A program made the position numbers and the translations under genes. Source: Siphonodentalium dalli (taxonomy: Eukaryota; Mollusca; Scaphopoda; Gadilida; Siphonodentaliidae). Taken from it: DNA of 64,000 nucleotides. The stretch covers positions 25,360,987-25,424,986 of the forward strand of contig CP136063.1 in the NCBI GenBank assembly GCA_032622095.1. The letters run 5' to 3'. The notes under the pieces were generated by a model. It was given only the letters and a program-made list of their open reading frames with translations, was not told the DNA's origin and did not search any database. This document shows positions 10,395-20,300 of the stretch, in pieces. How positions within the stretch are numbered: position 1 is the first letter of the stretch; each line of letters begins with the position of its first letter.

Positions 10395-10567
10395 GGTAAT
10401 TATAATGAAAATTAACTTATGACTCCAATCATCACATAGAATATACAACACACAGGGAGCCCCACACAGATGGAAGCATGCACTACAGTGTGTCGTCTGC
10501 TCCACTCTATGTGGGAATCTCTATGGGTAATTATAATGAAAATTAACTTATGACTCCAATCATCACT
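10395..10567. repeat. 42-bp direct repeat pair spaced 131 bp apart
   Basis: GGTAATTATAATGAAAATTA and the 22 bases after it occur at 10,395-10,436 and again at 10,526-10,567 with no difference until the base before TAG. The roughly 89 bp between them is unrelated to the repeat. A segmental duplication or an insertion flanked by a long duplication could explain it. The second copy abuts the long-TIR MITE that starts near 10,587. Confidence 0.88.
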
Positions 10568-10586
10568 TAGCATTAGTTTGTTGCGA

Positions 10587-11124
10587 TTAAAGATGGAATA
10601 TCTCTTTAAATAACAAATTTTAAATGGTTGCGTGGGTATAAAATAATAGATATGAACTGAAGACCCCTGTCCGGAAATACTTCTATCAATTAATATTGAT
10701 TTTCTTTCGAATATTAAATCGGGACCGTTTATGTTACTATTTTTAGAACAGACTATTCGGATGATACCATATTGCGATATAGAGCACTGGGCTGTTCCTG
10801 TGGCTACGTACTGGAAGTCAAATGTCTCCGATTGATTGTTTGTATTGTTTTGTTCCATAGTTATAAGCGATAATGAGTACATGTTGTATGAGTAACGTTT
10901 ATTTGTGACAAAATTGTACAATAAAATTTCTGGTCTCTGTTAACAGTAACCACTATTGTTCGTTAGCTGAACAAACACACCTTTTTATATCAGAAAATAT
11001 TCGAAATCAAATTAATATCAATCAATAGAAGCATTTCCTGACAGGGGTCTTCGATTCAAATCTAATAGTTTATACCCCGGTAACTATATAATACATGTTT
11101 ACAAAGGGATATCCACCTTTAATA
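10587..11124. mobile_element. Long-TIR MITE, family copy 1
   Basis: Inverted repeats of about 130 bp frame the element. The left arm has AAAGATGGAATATC ... GTGGGTATAAAATAATAGAT ... GAAGACCCCTGTCCGG ... TTTCGAATATT. The right arm holds the complement of AAAGGTGGATATCC ... GGGGTATAAACTATTAGAT ... GAAGACCCCTGTCAGG ... TTTCGAATATT. TTAA sits at both outer edges (10,587-10,590 and 11,119-11,122), so a TTAA target duplication is possible. Two more copies lie at 57,180-57,580 and 57,864-58,205. The core carries a minus-strand frame beginning MEQNNTNNQSETFDF that recurs in the other copies. The 169-codon minus-strand ORF at 10,412-10,921 is made of this core plus flanking DNA and is not called as a gene. 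Confidence 0.8.
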
Positions 11125-11179
11125 TATTCTGATAACTGAAGCGGATTTTCAATAACTGTTATTGTTTTACATGTAGTTG

Positions 11180-11375
11180 ATGATATGGGGGGCCGTCTGG
11201 TCGAATTGAGTGTTAATATGACCGGCCGGATGATACGGGGGCCGTCTGGTCGAATTGAGTGTTAATATGACCGGCCGGATGATATGGGGGCCGTCTGGTC
11301 GAATTGAGTGTTAATATGACAGGCCGGATGATATGGGGGCCGTCTGGTCGAATTGAGTGTTAATATGACCGGCGG
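11180..11375. repeat. 49-bp minisatellite, about four copies
   Basis: CCGTCTGGTCGAATTGAGTG starts at 11,193, 11,242, 11,291 and 11,340, an exact 49-bp period, with GATGATAYGGGGG before it and TTAATATGACCGGCCGG after it. Differences are single bases (for example CCGGCC versus AGGCCGG). It sits immediately upstream of the Gag-like pseudogene. Confidence 0.95.
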
Positions 11376-11412
11376 TGCCAAACGGCAAAAGGATATCTGA
11401 CCGGAAGTTGGT

Positions 11413-12590
11413 TTGATAAAAGTACTCTGGGAAACCGAAAGCGAGGCTGAGCTGTCTTGTGGAAGTACTCGCAGGAAACAGACAATTTGCTTCACTCAAA
11501 AACCAGAGACCACTTGTAAGTACAGCGATAGCAGAGCGAGGTTTTCGATAATGTTATCGAACATGAACAACTACAAACAACCGCCGAGGTTCACGACAGA
11601 TTTGCCATACGAGAAATGGAAAAACGAAATTGCAATCTGGCAATTAGTTACGGATTTGGAAGCAAAAAATAATTGGCCCGGCAGTAGCCCTGTCTCTCAC
11701 CGGTAAAGCACGTGAAGTTGCTCTTGGTGTACCTGCCGCGGATTTAGCTAAGGACACTAGTTTAGCTACATTATTGACAGCGTTGGATGAAGTTTACAAA
11801 GGTGACACAAAGGATGAAGCTTACAAAGCATATCGTGATTTTGAAACTTTCAAAAGGACAGAAAATAGTACGATGCATGATTACATCACTGAGTACGAAC
11901 TCCGCTACAAAAGATACAAAGGACATGATTTAGTTCTATCCGATGCAGTTTTAGCTTTTCGTCTGTTGGACAATGCTAACCTTGAAACAAAAGAGAGACA
12001 GTTGGTGTTAACAGCTTGCAGTGAAGTCACATTCAAATCGATGAAATCTGCACTGAAACGTATTTTTGGTGACTCAGCAGGTGATGGGACTTTGGATTCA
12101 AAATGTGATGTTTCTGGAATCAAGTTAGAGTCTCCAAGTGTTTGTTATGCTGAGAGAACAGGTGCCTTTTCAAACAAGTATCGTGGTCGTGGCTATCAGT
12201 CCCATGCTAGTAGTGATGCTAATTCTTACAGTCATGCTTCAAATAATTCCAACCTAAAGGGTACTAATCCACTAAATAGATTTGGTAAGCGATCTCGCTG
12301 CACATGCTGTGATTCTTTGTTTCATTGGTACAAGGCTTGTCCTCATCGCAAGGATCATTCGTCTGAGTCTGTTAATGCTACGATGGACGTCGGTTCAGAA
12401 CAGTTAGAGTCTGTTAATATAACTCTCTTCAGTAATGATTGTCAGAAGTTTGAACCAAATGAGATTTTTGTGGCTGAATCTTTCTGTGCTGCAATTATTG
12501 ATACGGCATACACTAAAACTGGCGACTCGCCCGATATTAATCTCACTTCGCCTCATATGACACTGTATCCGGCAACAACTCGCCCTGTAA
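11413..12590 (+). pseudogene. Gag-zinc knuckle-protease fragment of a retrotransposon, frameshifted and truncated
   Basis: The first frame (to a stop at 11,706) contains PPRFTTDLPYEKWKNEIAIW. The second frame takes over around 11,663-11,675 with GPAVALSLTGKAREVALGV and continues through LTALDEVYKGDTKDEAY, YRDFETFKRTENSTMHDYI and AFRLLDNANL. This is a Gag-like capsid segment known from invertebrate retroelements, with the pattern W..E...W...T...G.A..LSL.G.AR. In the 301-codon second frame, Cys176, Cys179, His184 and Cys189 form a CX2CX4HX4C zinc knuckle. AAIIDTAYTKT around residue 243 looks like the DT(A/G) active-site strand of a retropepsin-type protease. The two frames meet near an A6 run at 11,664-11,669. 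Because the shift lies within the Gag-like region, not between Gag and Pol, I read it as a mutation. After the DTA motif the sequence decays and runs into a minisatellite. No RT, RNase H or integrase follows, and no LTR was seen. Confidence 0.65.
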
Positions 12591-12735
12591 CTTATATACT
12601 GAGACCTTGCCTCAGACGCGGTTACCCTTATAACTTAGTATTACTGAGACCTTGCCTCACAACATGGACACCCATATAACTCATACTGATATAACTCATA
12701 CTGAGACCTTGCTTCACATCATGGACACCCATCTA
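12588..12735. repeat. 39-42 bp minisatellite, left block (diverged)
   Basis: Units carry ACTGAGACCTTGCCTCA followed by a GG(A/T)(C/T)ACCCAT-type segment and AACTCAT. Starts of CTGAGACC are near 12,599, 12,643 and 12,700, with an internal partial repeat TGATATAACTCATACTGA. The same family forms the cleaner block at 13,311-13,545. Each unit contains a small inverted repeat, CTGAG...CTCAG. Confidence 0.8.
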
Positions 12736-13313
12736 ATCGTACACTCGGGAACAATATGTGCATTAACTTGCTGTACTGTCTCCTCCAGAGACTTTTGCTG
12801 GGATGTCAACTCTTCAGCGGTAAACATGGGTTCCACTGTCAGCTTCCTGGTTCTGATGAGAATGTCATTATACATAACCAAATTTGAGTATACAACATTT
12901 GCGAGTTTACATTTAATGTGTTCATTCTGTAATGGCAATTCTACAATGGCATTTATGGATTTAACTTTTGTATCAATTATAGCTTGTTGAGAATCAGAGT
13001 TGAAAGATATTTGTTTTTGATTCTGTGACAGTCTAATTTTGGTTGCGATATCGCAAATGCCTCCAATAAACACAACAAAAATTACACTGTCACAGTTTCC
13101 AGCCCTCAGTTGATAAATTTTGCTCATGGCATGCTTTTGGAGAGCAGTGAGCTTTTCTCCATCATGAACATGCATGTAGATATTCCAGGTTTTCACTTCA
13201 TTGGTAATATTTGTTTTGAGGAGGGCTCGGAGCTTAGCCCCCCTCGAACTTGACACTATAATGATGCTGCGGTTCTTATACTGTAATAGATAATAGACAT
13301 CCATAGAACTCAT
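12714..13313 (-). CDS. Hypothetical protein, possible SGNH-like fold, embedded in a minisatellite
   Basis: This is an uninterrupted 199-codon frame in a region where other coding relics are broken. The N-terminal part has NRSIIIVSSSRGAKLRALL, a beta strand followed by a Ser-rich turn. Then come HVHDGEKLTALQKHAMSKI, SVIFVVFIGGICDIATKI (a buried strand ending G-x-C-D), VVYSNLVMYND and, near the C-terminus, SQQKSLEETVQQVNAHI. This order resembles proteins I recall as uncharacterised in marine invertebrates, with a vivlSDSkG...WLGTCDLT...PVYS..WN...LN..I layout like SGNH-type hydrolases; here the GDS-type motif reads SSS. Both ends lie in the 39-42 bp minisatellite: the ATG is inside a CTCATACTGAG unit and the last codons (RWVSMM) read repeat sequence, so true ends are uncertain. 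It could be an intact small gene, an exon, or part of a mobile element. No expression evidence is visible. Confidence 0.4.
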   Translation of the reverse strand: MSSMDVYYLLQYKNRSIIIVSSSRGAKLRALLKTNITNEVKTWNIYMHVHDGEKLTALQKHAMSKIYQLRAGNCDSVIFVVFIGGICDIATKIRLSQNQKQISFNSDSQQAIIDTKVKSINAIVELPLQNEHIKCKLANVVYSNLVMYNDILIRTRKLTVEPMFTAEELTSQQKSLEETVQQVNAHIVPECTIRWVSMM

Positions 13314-13545
13314 ACTGAGACCTCGCCTCAGACATGGTCACCCATAACTCATACTGAGACCTCGCCTCAGGCGTGGCCACCCATAGATACTCATACTGAG
13401 ACCTGGCCTCAGACGTGGCCACCCATAGAACTCATACTGAGACCTCGCCTCAGACGTGGCCACCCATAGATACTCATACTGAGACCTCGCCTCAGACATG
13501 GACACCCATAACTCATACTGAGACCTTGCCTCAGATTATAATAAT
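13305..13545. repeat. 39-42 bp minisatellite, right block
   Basis: CATACTGAGACCTCGCCTCA starts at 13,311, 13,350, 13,392, 13,433, 13,475 and 13,514, giving periods of 39, 42, 41, 42 and 39 bp. Length changes come from AACTCAT versus GATACTCAT at the unit junction. Each unit can form a small hairpin through CTGAG and CTCAG. Forward translation gives Thr/Pro-rich repeats (HTETSPQTWPP) that I do not regard as a gene. Confidence 0.93.
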
Positions 13546-13834
13546 AATTTCAACAATTAAATACAATAATAATTCACAATATAATTCTTTCACTCCAGGA
13601 TGACTTCAAATCTGTGTCAAGGTCGTTTTGCAGCAAGCTTATCACATAGTCAGATAAGTGTGCATCGACCAATATTCTGTACATCCATATACGGCATTCT
13701 TGCAGCACATTCACCAAATATAGTCTGATGAATGTACATGTGCCTTGAGTTGCCGGATTCAAATATTGAGATCAGTTTCAAGAACTATCACCATGTATAA
13801 TCTGATGATTTATCATTGTACTTAAATGCCAAAT
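13546..13834. other. Unannotated stretch
   Basis: AT-rich DNA between the minisatellite and the hairpin MITE. A 62-codon minus-strand frame (13,574-13,762) has no recognisable motif. Confidence 0.5.
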
Positions 13835-13836
13835 TA

Positions 13837-14020
13837 CAGTAATGCCCTAAGTAAATCGACTTTTCAGGATTTAGTCGGAAATATGGCTTGTTGCCATTCA
13901 TCGAAAAGCTATCGCTGAGAGCTTTTCGATGAATGGCAACAAGCCATATTTCCGATAAATCCTGAAAAATTACCCATAATTCTGCTGTGGTTAAGGAGTC
14001 GATTACTTAGGGCATTACTG
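13837..14020. mobile_element. 184-bp hairpin MITE of the Tc1/mariner-like family
   Basis: TA (13,835-13,836) is followed by CAGTAATGCCCTAAGTAAAT. The right end read on the other strand is CAGTAATGCCCTAAGTAATC, with TA at 14,021-14,022. The terminal ATGCCCTAAGTAA is shared with the 1,956-bp element at 6,336-8,291. The interior is a near-perfect hairpin: left arm 13,861-13,910, right arm 13,920-13,968, loop of 9 bp at 13,911-13,919. Arms contain GGCTTGTTGCCATTCATCGA and its complement, with only a G/A-type interruption near TTAGTCGG versus CCGATAAA. This is a compact, transposase-less element. Confidence 0.88.
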
Positions 14021-14022
14021 TA

Positions 14023-14345
14023 TCTATGGAAATCTGAAAACATTTACCATGAATGCTGACCTATTATATTTTACCTGGGTATGCTGATACCATATGATAA
14101 CGAAGCCAGTCTAACAAGATAGAGTTATCTCTCTTGGACTCGAGACTTGCAGACTAAATGAATAGAGCTGTCATTTCTGAGCATGACTGAAGATACTACT
14201 GTTGTGTCTGACCTCTGACCGAGACTGAAGATACTGATGCGTCTGACCTCTGACATCTGACCCTGAATGTAAACAAATATTTCAATTACATTCACTGATG
14301 AACATGACATTTGAAACATATTCTTTATTCTAAAACATTTCTCTT
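14023..14345. other. Unique sequence flanking the satellite
   Basis: No recognisable gene. A short direct repeat around GACTGAAGATACT (14,187 and 14,223) is followed by GTCTGACCTCTGAC-type repeats up to 14,260. The boundary with the satellite is abrupt at 14,346 after TTCTAAAACATTTCTC. Confidence 0.55.
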
Positions 14346-17300
14346 TTGGCCGATTTGACAGTATGGTTGGGTGGCCCGCCCCAAGTAACCAATAATGATT
14401 GGCCGATTTGACAGTATGGGTGGGTGGCCCGAATCAAGTAACCGATAATGATTGGCCGATTTGACAGTATGGGTGGGTGGCCCGCCCCAAGTAACCAATA
14501 ATGATTGGCCGATTTGACAGTATGGGTGGGTGGCCCGATTCAAGTAACCGATAATGGCCGATTTAACAGTATGGGTGGGTGGCCCGCCCCAAGTAACCGA
14601 TAATGATTGGCCGATTTGACAGTATGGGTGGGAGGCCCGCCCCAAGTAACCAATAATGATTGGCCGATTTGACAGTATGGGTGGGTGGCCCGAATCAAGT
14701 AACCGATAATGATTGGCCGATTTGACAGTATGGGTGGGTGGCCCGCCCCAAGTAACCGATAATGATTGGCGGATTTGACAGTATGGGTGGGTGGCCCGCC
14801 CCAAGTAACCGATAATGGCCGATTTAACAGTATGGGTGGGTGGCCCGCCCCAAGTAACCGATAATGATTGGCCGATTTGACAGTATGGGTGGGAGGCCCG
14901 CCCCAAGTAACCAATAATGATTGGCCGATTTTACAGTATGGGTGGGTGGCCCGAATCAAGTAACCGATAATGATTGGCCGATTTGACAGTATGGGTGGGT
15001 GGCCCGCCCCAAGTAACCGATAATGATTGGCGGATTTGACAGTATGGGTGGGTGGCCCGCCCCAAGTAACCAATAATGATTGGCGGATTTGACAGTATGG
15101 GTGGGTGGCCCGAATCAAGTAACCAATAATGATTGGCCGATTTGACAGTATGGGTGGGTTGCCCGCCCCAAGTAACCGATAATGATTGGCCGATTTGACA
15201 GTATGGGTGGGTAGCCCGCCCCAAGTAACCAATAATGATTGGCCGATTTGACAGTATGGGTGGGTTGCCCGTCCCAAGTAACCAATAATGATTGGCCGAT
15301 TTGACAGTATGGGTGGGTGGCAATCAAGTAACCAATAATGATTGGCCGATTTGACAGTATGGGTGGGTGGCCCGCCCCAAGTAACCAATAATGATTGGCC
15401 GATTTGACAGTATGGGTGGGTGGCCCGAATCAAGTAACCGATAATGATTGGCTGATTTGACAGTATGGGCGGGTGGCAATCAAGTAACCGATAATGATTG
15501 GCCGATTTGACAGTATGGGTGGGAGGCCCGCCCCAAGTAACCAATAATGATTGGCCGATTTGACAGTATGGGTGGGTGGCCCGAATCAAGTAACCGATAA
15601 TGATTGGCCGATTTGACAGTATGGGTGGGTGGCCTGCCCCAAGTAACCGATAATGATTGGCCGATTTGACAGTATGGGTGGGTGGCCCGAATCAAGTAAC
15701 CGATAATGATTGGCCGATTTGACAGTATGGGTGGGTGGCCCGAATCAAGTAACCGATAATGATTGGCTGATTTGACAGTATGGGTGGGTAGCCCGCCCCA
15801 AGTAACCGATAATGATTGGCCGATTTTGACAGTATGGGTGGGTGGCCCGCCCCAAGTAACCGATAATGATTGGCTGATTTGACAGTATGGGTGGGTGGCC
15901 CGCCCCAAGTAACCAATAATGATTGGCCGATTTGACAGTATAAGTGGGTGGCCCGCCCCAAGTAACCGATAATGATTGGCCGATTTGACAGTATGGGTGG
16001 GTGGCCCGAATCAAGTAACCGATAATGATTGGCCGATTTGACAGTATGGGTGGGTGGCCTGAATCAAGTAACCGATAATGATTGGCCGATTTGACAGTAT
16101 GGGTGGCCCGCCCCAAGTAACCAATAATGATTGGCCGATTTGACAGTATGGGTGGGTGGCCCGAATCAAGTAACCGATAATGATTGGCTGATTTGACAGT
16201 ATGGGTGGGTGGCCCGCCCCAAATAACCAATAATGATTGACCGATTTGACAGTATGGGTGGGTGGCCCGCCCCAAGTAACCAATAATGATTGGCCGATTT
16301 GACAGTATGGGTGGGTTGCCCGCCCCAAGTAACCGATAATGATTGGCCGATTTGACAGTATGGGTGGGTAGCCCGCCCCAAGTAACCAATAATGATTGGC
16401 CGATTTGACAGTATGGGTGGGTTGCCCGTCCCAAGTAACCAATAATGATTGGCCGATTTGACAGTATGGGTGGGTGGCAATCAAGTAACCAATAATGATT
16501 TGCCGATTTGACAGTATGGGTGGGTGGCCCGCCCCAAGTAACCAATAATGATTGGCCGATTTGACAGTATGGGTGGGTGGCCCGAATCAAGTAACCGATA
16601 ATGATTGGCCGATTTGACAGTATGGGTGGGAGGCCCGCCCCAAGTAACCAATAATGATTGGCCGATTTGACAGTATGGGTGGGTGGCCCGAATCAAGTAA
16701 CCGATAATGATTGGCCGATTTGACAGTATGGGTGGGTGGTCCGCCCCAAGTAACCGATAATGATTGGCCGATTTGACAGTATGGGTGGGTGGCCCGAATC
16801 AAGTAACCGATAATGATTGGCCGATTTGACAGTATGGGTGGGTGGCCTGAATCAAGTAACCGATAATGATTGGCTGATTTGACAGTATGGGTGGGTAGCC
16901 CGCCCCAAGTAACCGATAATGATTGGCCGATTTGACAGTATGGGTGGGTGGCCCGCCCCAAGTAACCGATAATGATTGGCTGATTTGACAGTATGGGTGG
17001 GTGGCCCGCCCCAAGTAACCAATAATGATTGGCCGATTTGACAGTATGGGTGGGTGGCCCGCCCCAAGTAACCGATAATGATTGGCCGATTTGACAGTAT
17101 GGGTGGGTGGCCCGAATCAAGTAACCGATAATGATTGGCCGATTTGACAGTATGGGTGGGTGGCCCGAATCAAGTAACCGATAATGATTGGCCGATTTGA
17201 CAGTATGGGTGGCCCGCCCCAAGTAACCAATAATGATTGGCCGATTTGACAGTATGGGTGGGTGGCCCGAATCAAGTAACCGATAATGATTGGCTGATTT

Positions 17301-20300
17301 GACAGTATGGGTGGGTGGCCCGCCCCAAGTAACCAATAATGATTGACCGATTTGACAGTATGGGTGGGTGGCCCGCCCCAAGTAACCAATAATGATTGGC
17401 CGATTTGACAGTATGGGTGGGTGGCCCGAATCAAGTAACCGATAATGATTGGCCGATTTGACAGTATGGGTGGGTGGCCCGCCCCAAGTAACCGATAATG
17501 ATTGGCGGATTTGACAGTATGGGTGGGTGGCCCGCCCCAAGTAACCAATAATGATTGGCCGATTTGACAGTATGGGTGGGTTGCCGGCCCCAAGTAACCG
17601 ATAATGATTGGCCGATTTGACAGTATGGGTGGGTAGCCCGCCCAAGTAACCAATAATGATTGGCCGATTTGACAGTATGGGTGGGTTGCCCGTCCCAAGT
17701 AACCAATAATGATTGGCCAATTTGACAGTATGGGTGGGTGGCAATCAAGTAACCAATAATGATTGGCCGATTTGACAGTATGGGTGGGTGGCCCGCCCCA
17801 AGTAACCAATAATGATTGGCCGATTTGACAGTATGGGTGGGTGGCCCGAATCAAGTAACCGATAATGATTGGCTGATTTGACAGTATGGGTGGGTGGCAA
17901 TCAAGTAACCGATAATGATTGGCCGATTTGACAGTATGGGTGGGAGGCCCGCCCCAAGTAACCAATAATGATTGGCCGATTTGACAGTAGGGGTGGGTGG
18001 CCCGAATCAAGTAACCGATAATGATTGGCCGATTTGACAGTATGGGTGGGTGGCCCGCCCCAAGTAACCGATAATGATTGGCCGATTTGACAGTATGGGT
18101 GGGTGGCCCGAATCAAGTAACCGATAATGATTGGCCGATTTGACAGTATGGGTGGGTGGCCCGAATCAAGTAACCGATGATTGGCCGATTTGACAGTATG
18201 GGTGGGTAGCCCGCCCCAAGTAACCGATAATGATTGGCCGATTTGACAGTATGGGTGGGTGGCCCGCCCCAAGTAACCGATAATGATTGGCTGATTTGAC
18301 AGTATGGGTGGGTGGCCCGCCCCAAGTAACCAATAATGATTGGCCGATTTGACAGTATGGGTGGGTGGCCCGCCCCAAGTAACCGATAATGATTGGCCGA
18401 TTTGACAGTATGGGTGGGTGGCCCGAATCAAGTAACCGATAATGATTGGCCGATTTGACAGTATGGGTGGGTGGCCCGAATCAAGTAACCGATAATGATT
18501 GGCCGATTTGACAGTATGGGTGGCCCGCCCCAAGTAACCAATAATGATTGGCCGATTTGACAGTATGGGTGGGTGGCCCGAATCAAGTAACCGATAATGA
18601 TTGGCTGATTTGACAGTATGGGTGGGTGGCCCGCCCCAAGTAACCAATAATGATTGGCGGATTTGACAGTATGGGTGGGTGGCCCGAATCAAGTAACCGA
18701 TAATGATTGGCCGATTTGACAGTATGGGTGGGTGGCCCGAATCAAGTAACCGATAATGATTGGCCGATTTGACAGTATGGGTGGCCCGCCCCAAGTAACC
18801 AATAATGATTGGCCGATTTGACAGTATGGGTGGGTGGCCCGAATCAAGTAACCGATAATGATTGGCTGATTTGACAGTATGGGTGGGTGGCCCGCCCCAA
18901 GTAACCAATAATGATTGGCGGATTTGACAGTATGGGTGGGTGGCCCGAATCAAGTAACCAATAATGATTGGCCGATTTGACAGTATGGGTGGGTGGCCCG
19001 CCCCAAGTAACCGATAATGATTGGCCGATTTGACAGTATGGGTGGGTAGCCCGCCCCAAGTAACCAATAATGATTGGCCGATTTGACAGTATGGGTGGGT
19101 TGCCCGTCCCAAACAACCAATAATGATTGGCCGATTTGACAGTATGGGTGGGAGGCCCGCCCCAAGTAACCAATAATGATTGGCCGATTTGACAGTATGG
19201 GTGGGTGGCCCGAATCAAGTAACCGATAATGATTGGCTGATTTGACAGTATGGGTGGGTGGCAATCAAGTAACCGATAATGATTGGCCGATTTGACAGTA
19301 TGGGTGGGAGGCCCGCCCCAAGTAACCAATAATGATTGGCCGATTTGACAGTATGGGTGGGTGGCCCGAATCAAGTAACCGATAATGATTGGCCGATTTG
19401 ACAGTATGGGTGGGTGGCCCGCCCCAAGTAACCGATAATGATTGGCTGATTTGACAGTATGGGTGGGTGGCCCGCCCCAAGTAACCAATAATGATTGGCC
19501 GATTTGACAGTATGGGTGGGTGGCCCGAATCAAGTAACCGATAATGATTGGCTGATTTGACAGTATGGGTGGGTGGCAATCAAGTAACCGATAATGATTG
19601 GCCGATTTGACAGTATGGGTGGGAGGCCCGCCCCAAGTAACCAATAATGATTGGCCGATTTGACAGTAGGGGTGGGTGGCCCGAATCAAGTAACCGATAA
19701 TGATTGGCCGATTTGACAGTATGGGTGGGTGGCCCGCCCCAAGTAACCTATAATGATTGGCCGATTTGACAGTATGGGTGGGTGGCCCGAATCAAGTAAC
19801 CGATAATGATTGGCCGATTTGACAGTATGGGTGGGTGGCCCGAATCAAGTAACCGATGATTGGCCGATTTGACAGTATGGGTGGGTAGCCCGCCCCAAGT
19901 AACCGATAATGATTGGCCGATTTGACAGTATGGGTGGGTGGCCCGCCCCAAGTAACCGATAATGATTGGCTGATTTGACAGTATGGGTGGGTGGCCCGCC
20001 CCAAGTAACCAATAATGATTGGCCGATTTGACAGTATGGGTGGGTGGCCCGCCCCAAGTAACCGATAATGATTGGCCGATTTGACAGTATGGGTGGGTGG
20101 CCCGAATCAAGTAACCGATAATGATTGGCCGATTTGACAGTATGGGTGGGTGGCCCGAATCAAGTAACCGATAATGATTGGCCGATTTGACAGTATGGGT
20201 GGCCCGCCCCAAGTAACCAATAATGATTGGCCGATTTGACAGTATGGGTGGGTGGCCCGAATCAAGTAACCGATAATGATTGGCTGATTTGACAGTATGG

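Noticed and set aside
10412..10921. 169-codon minus-strand ORF
   Set aside because: It spans the MITE core, its terminal repeat and an unrelated flank; only the MEQNNTNNQS part recurs in other copies.
12652..12990. 112-codon forward ORF opposite the SGNH-like frame
   Set aside because: A shadow of the longer minus-strand frame; it begins in minisatellite and has no recognisable motif.
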